NCBI RefSeq assembly: GCF_964187635.1
Contig: NZ_CAXLMO010000001.1
Location: forward strand, 20,083-84,082
Origin: Seribacter sulfatis
Lineage (GTDB): Bacteria; Verrucomicrobiota; Verrucomicrobiia; Opitutales; Seribacteraceae
Direction of reading: 5' to 3'
DNA: 64,000 bases
Shown: positions 23,006 through 31,699 of the stretch, in pieces
Layout of the letters: each line of letters opens with the position of its first letter
Position numbering within the stretch: the stretch's first letter is position 1
Notes under the pieces: model-generated
The model's database searches: none
What the model saw: only the letters and a program-made list of their open reading frames with translations
Told to the model about the DNA's origin: nothing
Made by a program: the position numbers and the translations under genes

Positions 23006-26000
23006 ATGACATTACCCCAAAAACAAGGATTGTACGATCCCGCAAACGAACATGAGAATTGCGGAATAGGCTTGATTGTAGACATGAAGGGCAGGCGCTC
23101 TCACGAAATTGTCCAAGGAGCGCTAGAAATTTGCGTAAATTTAGATCATCGAGGCGGATGCGGATGTGACCCCATTACTGGAGATGGTGCCGGTATATTT
23201 ATCCAATTGCCTGACAAGTTTCTTAGGAAATCATGTTTTGCAGAAATGTCATTAACTCTACCTCCTGAGGGAGATTACGGTGCCGCATTTATTTACCTGT
23301 CTAAAGATGAGGATTTATATTCAAATGAAAAAACTGTAACCGCAGATGTTCTTGCTGAACTGGAAATGGAATTGCTTGGTTGGAGAACTGTTCCCGTAAG
23401 AAGCGAAATTTTAGGAAAAGCTTCTGCAGAATGTGAACCCAGAATGGAACAACTTTTCGTTAAACGCCCTCAAGGAACTGAACCGGGGTTACCTTTTGAA
23501 AGAAAACTTTATCTAGCCCGTAGGATTATCAGTCATCGCTTGAGGTTCAGCTCCAAGGATCCTGATGTTAGTTTTCATGTAAGTTCGTTTTCCTCAAAAA
23601 CAATGACTTACAAGGGAATGTTGACTACTCAACAACTAACGGATTACTTCCCGGACTTACTTGATCCTTCAATGGAGTCTGCCCTAGCACTGACTCATTC
23701 GAGATTTTCAACTAATACATTTCCAAGTTGGCACAGGGCACAACCATTTCGTTATTTATGTCATAACGGAGAAATTAATACTGTACGAGGGAACGAAAAT
23801 TGGTTGTATGCCCGTCAAATGCAACTTGCAAGCAATGTATTTGGGGATGATGTCAAAAAATTGCTTCCTATCATAAGGGAGGACGGTTCAGATTCACAAA
23901 AGTTTGATAATTGTTTGGAGTTTCTAATACTCTCTGGTCGAAGTTTATCTCATGCAATGATGATGATGATTCCAGAACCGTGGGAAAAACATCAGGACAT
24001 GCCTCAATTCAAGCGTGACTTTTATGAATTTCACGCATGCGTTATGGAGCCATGGGATGGGCCAGCTTCTATTGCTTTTTCAGATGGTACTCAAATTGGT
24101 GCCGTTTTAGACAGGAACGGGTTGAGACCTTCGCGATATTACGTAACGAAGGATGATAAAGTAATTTTAGCTTCCGAGGTGGGGGTTCTTTCTTCCATCG
24201 ATCCGTTGAATGTTGTCAAAAAAGGCCGACTTGAACCTGGTAGAATGTTTTTAATCGATATGGACCAGGGTAGGATAATTGACGATACGGAACTCAAAAA
24301 ATCGATTGCCCAGGAACAACCGTATGGGATGTGGCTGAAGGAATCGATGATAAACTCAAATTCTTTGCCTTTGCCTCAACACAAAACGGAGGATGATTTT
24401 TCCTCAATTGTTGTCACACAAAAAGCATTTGGTTACACCTTTGAAGACCTTAGGTTCTTGATTGGGCCAAGTGCTCAATCTGGTAAGCAACCGCTTGGTT
24501 CGATGGGTAATGATTCACCGTTGGCAGTTCTCTCAGACAAATCCCAATCTCTCTATAATTATTTCAAGCAGTTGTTTGCTCAGGTAACTAATCCACCGAT
24601 CGATCCCATTCGTGAGGAACTAGTAACTGCTTCAATAAGCTTTGTAGGCTCAGAAGGTAATTTAACAAAACCCGGTCCGAAAAGTTGTAAGTTGATCAAA
24701 TACGATTCACCATTGATAGACGATATTCAGACAACTCAACTTAAGGGTAAGTTACCCTCGGGTTTTATGTCATCAACTTTACCTATTCTATTTAAGCCCG
24801 ATAGCTCAAAGCTTCATGGGGAAGACCTAGAAATTGCCCTAGAGGCATTATTTCGGAAGGCTGATGAAGCGATTATCGAAGGTGTTAATGTTCTTATTTT
24901 ATCTGATCGTGAATTGTCCTCTGAGCGGGCTGCAATGCCTGCACTATTGGCATGTTCAGGGTTGCATCATCACCTTACAAGGAATGGGACAAGGACAAAA
25001 GTCTCCCTCGTTCTTGAATCGGGTGAGCCTCGTGAAGTGCAACACTTCGCCTTACTCATTGGGTATGGAGTGGATCTGATAAATCCATATTTAGCACTTC
25101 AAACTGTTCGTCACATGATAGTCACTGGAGATCTTAAGGGTGATCCTGTGATTGCCTGTAAGCATTTCTTGAAGGCTAATCTCAATGGAGTCATTAAGAC
25201 AATGTCCAAAATGGGTATCTCCACCGTAGCGTCTTATCGAGGTGCTCAAATTTTTGAGTCAATTGGATTAAATCAATTACTCATAGATAAATATTTTACT
25301 AAAACCGCCACGAGAGTGGAGGGAATAGGAATTGATGCAATTGCTTCTGAATCTCGTCACCGACACAGCTTTGCTTTTGCGCCTAGACCCGATGAGCGTG
25401 CTTTACCCTTGGACCCTGGTGGCGTTTACCAGTGGAGATCTACTGGAGAAAAGCATTTATTTAATCCAAATACTATTCATAAATTACAAAAAGCTACACG
25501 GCTTGGAGATTATGAAGTCTTTAGGGAATATTCGAATGCTGTAAATGACCAGTCTAGGGATCTCTACACATTGAGGGGACTGATGGAGTTCAAGGTTGAT
25601 GATCAAACTGAAATCCCGCTAGAAGAGGTCGAACCTGCTTCGGAAATAGTTAAAAGATTCAAGACAGGCGCAATGTCTTATGGTTCAATTTCCAAAGAAG
25701 CACATGAAAGTTTGGCCATTGCGATGAACCGAATTGGTGGTAAGTCCAATACAGGGGAGGGAGGAGAGGATCTCGATCGATTTACACCAGACCCTGATGG
25801 AACTTCCCGTAGGTCGGCAATTAAACAAGTGGCAAGTGGCAGATTTGGTGTAACTAGTTATTATTTGGTCAATTCAGATGAAATCCAAATTAAAATTGTT
25901 CAAGGTGCTAAACCTGGCGAGGGTGGAGAACTGCCTGGTCATAAAGTCTTACCGCCTATCGCAAAGACCAGGGGAACCACACCAGGAGTGGGATTAATTT

Positions 26001-27607
26001 CTCCGCCACCCCATCACGATATCTATTCAATTGAAGATTTAGCTGAATTGATTCATGATCTTAAAAACTCCAACATTCATGCTCGAGTAAATGTAAAACT
26101 CGTCTCTGAAGTGGGAGTGGGTACGATTGCGGCAGGAGTAGCAAAAGCAAAAGCGGATGTAATTCTTGTTTCAGGATATGATGGTGGGACTGGTGCCTCG
26201 CCTCGGTCTTCAATCCAGCATGCGGGAGCACCATGGGAATTAGGGGTTGCAGAAACAAATCAGACTCTTCTTCTCAATGATTTGCGAAGTCGAATTGTTT
26301 TAGAAACCGATGGTCAGCTTAAAACGGGACGAGATGTTGCCATTGCTTGCTTATTAGGTGCGGAGGAATTCGGTTTTGCGACTGCTCCTTTAGTCACGCT
26401 GGGATGTTTGATGATGAGAGTCTGTCATAAAAATACCTGCCCCGTTGGTATCGCTACTCAAGATCCTCGTCTCCGCAAGAAATTTGCAGGAGGGGCGGAT
26501 GCGGTAGTAAACTTCATGCAGTTCATCGCCGAGGAAATGCGCGAAACGATGGCCAAGCTTGGGTTCCGCTCGATTAATGAAATGGTTGGCCGGGTGGACA
26601 GGTTAGAACTACGCAACGCGGTGGATCATTGGAAAGCAAAGGGCCTTGATTATTCAAAAATTTTATACCGTCCTGATGTGGGTCCTGAAGTGGGGACATA
26701 CTGTCAAATGAAGCAGGACCATTTGCTCGATAATTCCCTTGATCTTAGAGAGATCCTGAATGCTTCTAAACCAGCACTTGAGAATAGTGAAGCAGTTGAA
26801 ATTGATTTACCTATAGTCAATACCGATCGTGTGGTGGGTACTATAACAGGTGCTGAAGTTTCCAGAAAATTTGGTCCAGTTGGATTACCGGATGATACTA
26901 TTACAATAAAATTAAATGGCTCTGCTGGGCAAAGCTTGGGTGCTTTTTGCCCCAACGGCATGACTTTTAAAGTCGAGGGTGACACGAATGATTACTGTGG
27001 AAAAGGCTTATCCGGGGCTAAGATAATTGTAAGACCACCCGAGAATTCATCTTTTGTTGCTCATGAAAATATAATTACGGGTAACGTATGTTTTTATGGA
27101 GCCACAGGGGGTGAGGCATATATCGCCGGAGTGGCAGGAGAAAGGTTTTGCGTGAGAAACTCAGGTGTCAAAGCAGTTGTTGAAGGGCTTGGTGACCATG
27201 GATGTGAGTACATGACAGGAGGACTCGTTTTATGCCTTGGTAAGACAGGGAGAAACTTTGCAGCCGGAATGTCTGGCGGGGTAGCTTATGTTCTTGATGA
27301 GGATGGCCAATTTTCGAATAAAAGATTGAACCATGAAATGGTAAAAGTGTACCCATTGGTAGAATGTGATGATTCGGAAATCCTCGAGGTCAAAGAATTG
27401 ATTGCAAAGCATGTTGATTATACGGGTTCGCAAAGAGGGCAAGATATTCTTGAAGATTGGGAAACATTTTCAAACAAGTTTATCAAAATTTTACCCGAGG
27501 ATTATGAACGTGTTTTACTGGCATTAAAAAAAGCAGAAGAACGAGGATTAAAAGGAGACGATGCAGCTCAGGCAGCATTCGAAGAAAATGTGGCCGCCGG
27601 TCATTAA
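23006..27607 (+). CDS. gltB: Glutamate synthase, large subunit
   Basis: A 1533-residue GOGAT alpha subunit that converts glutamine and 2-oxoglutarate into two glutamates. The glutaminase domain (about 19-430) would start at Cys19 after removal of an 18-residue propeptide (E-N-C-G-I-G). A central domain (about 480-770), the FMN-binding (beta/alpha)8 domain (about 830-1210) and the C-terminal Gly-rich right-handed beta-helix (about 1280-1480) follow. The 3Fe-4S cysteines are C1134, C1140 and C1145 (C-x5-C-x4-C). Nitrogen is moved through an internal tunnel, and electrons come from the small subunit. It is the first gene of gltB-gltD-thrH-FMN reductase and is preceded by a 121-base gap with no sigma-54 -24/-12 motif that I could see. 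Confidence 0.97.
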   Translation: MTLPQKQGLYDPANEHENCGIGLIVDMKGRRSHEIVQGALEICVNLDHRGGCGCDPITGDGAGIFIQLPDKFLRKSCFAEMSLTLPPEGDYGAAFIYLSKDEDLYSNEKTVTADVLAELEMELLGWRTVPVRSEILGKASAECEPRMEQLFVKRPQGTEPGLPFERKLYLARRIISHRLRFSSKDPDVSFHVSSFSSKTMTYKGMLTTQQLTDYFPDLLDPSMESALALTHSRFSTNTFPSWHRAQPFRYLCHNGEINTVRGNENWLYARQMQLASNVFGDDVKKLLPIIREDGSDSQKFDNCLEFLILSGRSLSHAMMMMIPEPWEKHQDMPQFKRDFYEFHACVMEPWDGPASIAFSDGTQIGAVLDRNGLRPSRYYVTKDDKVILASEVGVLSSIDPLNVVKKGRLEPGRMFLIDMDQGRIIDDTELKKSIAQEQPYGMWLKESMINSNSLPLPQHKTEDDFSSIVVTQKAFGYTFEDLRFLIGPSAQSGKQPLGSMGNDSPLAVLSDKSQSLYNYFKQLFAQVTNPPIDPIREELVTASISFVGSEGNLTKPGPKSCKLIKYDSPLIDDIQTTQLKGKLPSGFMSSTLPILFKPDSSKLHGEDLEIALEALFRKADEAIIEGVNVLILSDRELSSERAAMPALLACSGLHHHLTRNGTRTKVSLVLESGEPREVQHFALLIGYGVDLINPYLALQTVRHMIVTGDLKGDPVIACKHFLKANLNGVIKTMSKMGISTVASYRGAQIFESIGLNQLLIDKYFTKTATRVEGIGIDAIASESRHRHSFAFAPRPDERALPLDPGGVYQWRSTGEKHLFNPNTIHKLQKATRLGDYEVFREYSNAVNDQSRDLYTLRGLMEFKVDDQTEIPLEEVEPASEIVKRFKTGAMSYGSISKEAHESLAIAMNRIGGKSNTGEGGEDLDRFTPDPDGTSRRSAIKQVASGRFGVTSYYLVNSDEIQIKIVQGAKPGEGGELPGHKVLPPIAKTRGTTPGVGLISPPPHHDIYSIEDLAELIHDLKNSNIHARVNVKLVSEVGVGTIAAGVAKAKADVILVSGYDGGTGASPRSSIQHAGAPWELGVAETNQTLLLNDLRSRIVLETDGQLKTGRDVAIACLLGAEEFGFATAPLVTLGCLMMRVCHKNTCPVGIATQDPRLRKKFAGGADAVVNFMQFIAEEMRETMAKLGFRSINEMVGRVDRLELRNAVDHWKAKGLDYSKILYRPDVGPEVGTYCQMKQDHLLDNSLDLREILNASKPALENSEAVEIDLPIVNTDRVVGTITGAEVSRKFGPVGLPDDTITIKLNGSAGQSLGAFCPNGMTFKVEGDTNDYCGKGLSGAKIIVRPPENSSFVAHENIITGNVCFYGATGGEAYIAGVAGERFCVRNSGVKAVVEGLGDHGCEYMTGGLVLCLGKTGRNFAAGMSGGVAYVLDEDGQFSNKRLNHEMVKVYPLVECDDSEILEVKELIAKHVDYTGSQRGQDILEDWETFSNKFIKILPEDYERVLLALKKAEERGLKGDDAAQAAFEENVAAGH

Positions 27608-27640
27608 TATAAACTTCATTAAGGAGATTTAAAAAAAGTT

Positions 27641-29122
27641 ATGGGTAAGCCTACAGGATTTTTAGAACATGAAAGACGACCAATACCAAATCGTGTTCCA
27701 ACCGAGCGTGTAAAAGATTGGAATGAAATACATGAACCTTTCGAAGAAGAGAAGGTTCGTGTTCAGGGGGCGAGGTGTATGGATTGTGGAACACCTTATT
27801 GCCATACTGGAATGACAATAAGCAATATGGCAAGTGGATGCCCGGTTAACAACTTGATCCCGGAATGGAATGATCTTGTTTATAACAATAAATGGGAGGA
27901 TGCTTTAGAGAGGCTTCACAAAACAAATAATTTTCCGGAATTTACCGGTCGGGTATGCCCTGCCCCTTGTGAGGGGTCTTGTGTACTGGGTGTTATTGAA
28001 CCACCAGTGGCAATTAAAAGTATTGAATGTTCCATTATTGATAAAGGATTTGCTGAAGGGTGGGTAAAGCCAAACCCTCCCAAGTCCCGTTCGGGTAAAA
28101 AGGTTGCAGTTGTGGGATCAGGACCAGCCGGTTTGTCGGCGGCAGATCAATTAAACAAAGCTGGGCATTTAGTAACGGTTTTCGAGCGGGCAGACCGAAT
28201 TGGCGGTCTACTTGTTTATGGAATTCCTAATATGAAATTAGATAAGGAAATTGTACAAAGGCGAGTCGATTTATTGAGTGAGGAAGGAATTGAATTTGTA
28301 GTATCCACTGAGATCGGTAAAGATATACCCGCCAAACAATTACTGGAAGATTATGATTCGGTCTTGCTTTGTTGTGGTGCTACGAAACCCAGGGATCTCC
28401 CTGTTGAAGGACGGGAACTTAATGGGGTTCATTTTGCGATGGAGTTCTTAACCAAAAATACTCAAGGACTGTTGGAACTAAAAGACATTACCTCATTTGA
28501 GACAGCGGCGAAGGGAAAAGATGCAGTTGTAATAGGTGGTGGAGATACTGGTACTGATTGCGTCGGAACTTCATTGCGACATGGTTGTGCAAGTATTACG
28601 CAGCTTGAAATTATGCCGCGACCTCCGGAAGAACGTGCTTCTGATAACCCATGGCCTGAATGGCCTAAAGTTTATAAGATGGATTACGGCCAAGAAGAAG
28701 CGAAAGAGATTTTTGGCGATGACCCTCGAAATTATTTAACAGCAACAAAGAAATTTGTCGGAGATGAAAATGGTAATTTAAAAGCCGTTCTGATTCATGA
28801 AATTGAATGGAAACAAGACAATGGGCGCTTTACACCCGTGGAGGTTCCTGGTTCAGAGCGCGAAATTCCCGCACAAGTTGCATTTTTAGCTATGGGCTTT
28901 CTTGGACCCGAAGATATCATTGCGGAGGAATTAGGGCTAGAAAGAGATTCTCGATCCAATATTCACGCTGAATATGGAAAATTTAACACAAACATTGAAG
29001 GAGTCTTTTCTGCTGGTGACATGAGAAGAGGCCAGTCACTTATTGTTTGGGCAATTAATGAAGGTAGGGCTGCTGCAAGAGAATGTGATCGTTTCTTAAT
29101 GGGCGAAACCTCGTTACCATAA
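27641..29122 (+). CDS. gltD: Glutamate synthase, small subunit
   Basis: A 493-residue NADPH-dependent beta subunit that delivers electrons to GltB. The N-terminal region has the two cysteine clusters for 4Fe-4S centres (C-M-D-C-G-T-P-Y-C near 46-54 and C-P-A-P-C-E-G-S-C near 105-113). FAD binding is shown by G-S-G-P-A-G-L-S-A-A near 160 and NADPH binding by G-G-G-D-T-G-T-D-C near 297-305. Length is normal. It lies 33 bases after gltB with AAGGAG upstream, although the spacing to the ATG is long at about 14 bases. Confidence 0.97.
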   Translation: MGKPTGFLEHERRPIPNRVPTERVKDWNEIHEPFEEEKVRVQGARCMDCGTPYCHTGMTISNMASGCPVNNLIPEWNDLVYNNKWEDALERLHKTNNFPEFTGRVCPAPCEGSCVLGVIEPPVAIKSIECSIIDKGFAEGWVKPNPPKSRSGKKVAVVGSGPAGLSAADQLNKAGHLVTVFERADRIGGLLVYGIPNMKLDKEIVQRRVDLLSEEGIEFVVSTEIGKDIPAKQLLEDYDSVLLCCGATKPRDLPVEGRELNGVHFAMEFLTKNTQGLLELKDITSFETAAKGKDAVVIGGGDTGTDCVGTSLRHGCASITQLEIMPRPPEERASDNPWPEWPKVYKMDYGQEEAKEIFGDDPRNYLTATKKFVGDENGNLKAVLIHEIEWKQDNGRFTPVEVPGSEREIPAQVAFLAMGFLGPEDIIAEELGLERDSRSNIHAEYGKFNTNIEGVFSAGDMRRGQSLIVWAINEGRAAARECDRFLMGETSLP

Positions 29123-29127
29123 TTTTG

Positions 29128-29730
29128 ATGCAGGTTGTTTGCCTAGATTTAGAAGGAGTACTAGTTCCCGAAATTTGGATAGCATTTGCGGAAGAAACGG
29201 GAGTCCATGAATTAAAGCGCACTACTAGAGATGAGCCCGATTACGAGGTGCTTATGCAATATCGTTTGGATATTCTGGATAAGAATGGTTTCACACTAAC
29301 AGAAATACAAGAGGTTATTGGCACATTAAATCCTTTTCCGGGTGCATTCGAATTTGTAGAGACGATTAGAGAGGATTATGAATTAATTATTCTATCAGAT
29401 ACCTTTAAAGAGTTTGCGGGTCCGTTGATGAAAAAGTTAGGATATCCGACTTTATTCTGTCATGAGCTTGTCGTGGATGAGAATGATAAAATAAAAGCGA
29501 TTCAATTGAGACTAGCTGACCATAAAAGAAAATCGGTACAGTATCTGCAAAAACTTAACTTTGAAGTCATCGCATCGGGAGATAGTTATAATGATATTGG
29601 AATGTTAAAGACTGCCGATTATTGTACTTTATTTAATCCGCCAAGTTCCTTAGTGAGCGAGTATCCTGATATGCCTATTGTATCTGACTACCAGCAATTA
29701 CACTCATTTATACAAAAAACGGCCTCATGA
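29128..29730 (+). CDS. thrH: ThrH-type phosphoserine phosphatase/homoserine phosphotransferase
   Basis: A 200-residue HAD-family protein closely resembling Pseudomonas ThrH, which dephosphorylates phosphoserine and transfers phosphate to homoserine. The catalytic D7-L-E9 (L-D-L-E-G-V-L-V-P-E), the motif II serine in L-S-D-T-F and the motif IV D-S-Y-N-D are present. Start: I use the ATG at 29128; the in-frame TTG at 29125 is less likely. It lies six bases after gltD and overlaps the FMN reductase gene by four bases, placing it in the glutamate synthase operon, where serine/threonine synthesis draws on glutamate nitrogen. Confidence 0.88.
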   Translation: MQVVCLDLEGVLVPEIWIAFAEETGVHELKRTTRDEPDYEVLMQYRLDILDKNGFTLTEIQEVIGTLNPFPGAFEFVETIREDYELIILSDTFKEFAGPLMKKLGYPTLFCHELVVDENDKIKAIQLRLADHKRKSVQYLQKLNFEVIASGDSYNDIGMLKTADYCTLFNPPSSLVSEYPDMPIVSDYQQLHSFIQKTAS

Positions 29731-30272
29731 TCTCGCTTCTTGTAGGAACAAATCGGGAGGGGAGTTTGTCTTCTGTTTTGACTAACTGGTTGGGGCAGGT
29801 TTACCAGGAGCTTGGGGTAGAACATAAAGTTTTAGAATTGAGCGATCTTCCCCCAGAAACTTTTTCTCCTCAAGCCTATACAAATAAACCGAAAAAAGTA
29901 GAGGAATTTACAGATTTCATTCTCAATTCTTCTGGCTTAGTTGTGGTAACTCCAGAGTATAATGGAAGTATGAGCGGGGCTTTAAAATTGTTTATCGATA
30001 TGTTGCCTTTTCCTGAAAGCTTTGAAAATAGGCCTATTTGTTATGTGGGTATCGCGTCCGGACAGTTTGGTGCACTTCGACCTGTCGAACACTTACAACA
30101 AGTGTTTGGTTATCGTAATGCCTACAATTTTCCAAAGCGCGTATTTGTACCGGCAGTCTATAACTCAGTCGATAAGGAAAAAGGGGTGGTCTGTGAAGAT
30201 TTGGATAAAAGGTTACGTGATCAAGCAACTGGTTTTATCGAATATTGTAGTTCATTGGGAAAGAAGTTTTAA
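29727..30272 (+). CDS. NADPH-dependent FMN reductase-family protein
   Basis: A 181-residue flavodoxin-fold protein. The N-terminal loop G-T-N-R-E-G-S-L-S-S and the P-E-Y-N-G-S-M-S-G-A-L-K motif near 77-88 match NADPH-dependent FMN reductases (PF03358). It would carry out two-electron reduction of FMN, quinones or related substrates in the cytoplasm. It begins with an ATGA overlap at the end of thrH, so the two are coupled. Its end is 19 bases from the convergent DUF1501 gene. No specific substrate can be named. Confidence 0.88.
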   Translation: MISLLVGTNREGSLSSVLTNWLGQVYQELGVEHKVLELSDLPPETFSPQAYTNKPKKVEEFTDFILNSSGLVVVTPEYNGSMSGALKLFIDMLPFPESFENRPICYVGIASGQFGALRPVEHLQQVFGYRNAYNFPKRVFVPAVYNSVDKEKGVVCEDLDKRLRDQATGFIEYCSSLGKKF

Positions 30273-30291
30273 TATTCTTCCCTACTTTGGT

Positions 30292-31692
30292 TTACGCTAG
30301 AATTGGGTTCAGTACCCGCCCGTGAACATCGGTAAGTCGTAAATCGCGACCACCATGTCGAAAGGTCAGGTTTTCATGATCTAAACCTAACAGGTGTAGC
30401 ACCGTTCCCCAAAGGTCATAAAAGTCACATTTATCTTCGGTTACATGATACCCAAATTCATCCGTTGATCCATAAACGGTTCCACCTTTAATTCCTCCAC
30501 CGGCCATCCAGATGGAGAATCCATACGGGTTGTGATCTCTTCCATCCGATCCTTGGGAGAATGGAGTACGTCCAAATTCACCTGCCCAAATAACCAAAGT
30601 CTCGTCTAGCAGACCACGGACTTTTAAATCTTGAAGTAACCCGGCTATCGGTTGGTCTACTTGGTGAGCCATGGCTGAATGTCCTTTTTCTAAAACACCA
30701 TGCTGGTCCCATGGGTTAGCTGCTCCTCCCGCTCCAAGTTTTTCCGTTAAGCAGCTCAATTCAACGAATCGAACACCTCTTTCCACCAATCTTCGGGCCA
30801 GAAGGCACTGCTTGGCATAACTTGCTTTTTGAATATCTGAAGAATCTAAGCCATAAAGTTTTTTGGTGGCTTCTGTTTCCCCTTGGATCTCACACAACTC
30901 GGGAACGGCAGCCTGCATTTTATATGCAACTTCATGATTTTGAATGGCAGCCTCAACTTGTTGATTATTTCCTACCTGATGCAGAAATTGTTGATCGAAG
31001 GATTTATGAAAATCTAATCTTTTACGTTGTGAGAAAATTGATTCTCTTGGTGTTACATTTATTATTGGTTCATCTTTATCGACCTGGAGAATAGATCCTT
31101 GGTTATTTGCGGGAAGGTACCCACTTCCATATAATCCAACTCCTCCATGGGGTGGAACCGATCCACCACTATGTAGAACAACAAAGCCAGGCAAGTTCTG
31201 ATTGAGGTTACCAAGCCCATAATTTACCCAAGCCCCTGCGGTGGGATGTCCCATGAAAGGAAAACCAGTATGGATAGCATAGTTTCCCTGTGCATGTTCG
31301 TTCACTTTGCTGGTCATCGAGCGAATCACGGCAATTTCATCGATCATTTCAGCGGTTCGTGGAAATATTGAGCTAACCGGAATTCCACTTTGTCCGTACC
31401 TTTTAAATTTGAAGGGAGAGGGGAAAACATTTCCGTTATTATTGAATTGGGTACGCTCGACCTTGCCCGGCATGGGTTGCCCTGCAAACTTGTTAAGGGT
31501 TGGTTTCGGATCAAATGTATCGATGTGAGAAACTCCACCGGACATGTAGCAGAAGATGACACTTTTAGCCTTGGGTGTGAAGTGGGGTTTTGCTGAAAGC
31601 TTGTTTTGCCCAAGCAGTCCTTGGAGGGCAAGCATGCCAAATCCGCTTGAGCAAGTGGTGAGCATTTTACGACGATTTAGTAGGCTATTCAT
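30292..31692 (-). CDS. DUF1501 Tat-exported protein
   Basis: A 466-residue DUF1501 protein. The N-terminus has a twin-arginine signal (N-R-R-K-M followed by a hydrophobic stretch, about 6-28). Landmarks of the family are present: S-G-G-V-S-H-I-D-T-F-D near 51-61 and G-R-T-P-F-S-Q-G-S-D-G-R-D-H-N-P near 385-400, which recall alkaline-phosphatase/sulfatase-like fold metal sites; G-G-R-D-L-R-L-T-D-V-H-G at the C-terminus is typical. It is periplasmic by inference. It follows the DUF1549/DUF1553 gene by seven bases, the usual pairing in Planctomycetes and Verrucomicrobia. Molecular activity of the family is not established. Confidence 0.92.
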   Translation of the reverse strand: MNSLLNRRKMLTTCSSGFGMLALQGLLGQNKLSAKPHFTPKAKSVIFCYMSGGVSHIDTFDPKPTLNKFAGQPMPGKVERTQFNNNGNVFPSPFKFKRYGQSGIPVSSIFPRTAEMIDEIAVIRSMTSKVNEHAQGNYAIHTGFPFMGHPTAGAWVNYGLGNLNQNLPGFVVLHSGGSVPPHGGVGLYGSGYLPANNQGSILQVDKDEPIINVTPRESIFSQRKRLDFHKSFDQQFLHQVGNNQQVEAAIQNHEVAYKMQAAVPELCEIQGETEATKKLYGLDSSDIQKASYAKQCLLARRLVERGVRFVELSCLTEKLGAGGAANPWDQHGVLEKGHSAMAHQVDQPIAGLLQDLKVRGLLDETLVIWAGEFGRTPFSQGSDGRDHNPYGFSIWMAGGGIKGGTVYGSTDEFGYHVTEDKCDFYDLWGTVLHLLGLDHENLTFRHGGRDLRLTDVHGRVLNPILA

Positions 31693-31699
31693 AGGAAGT

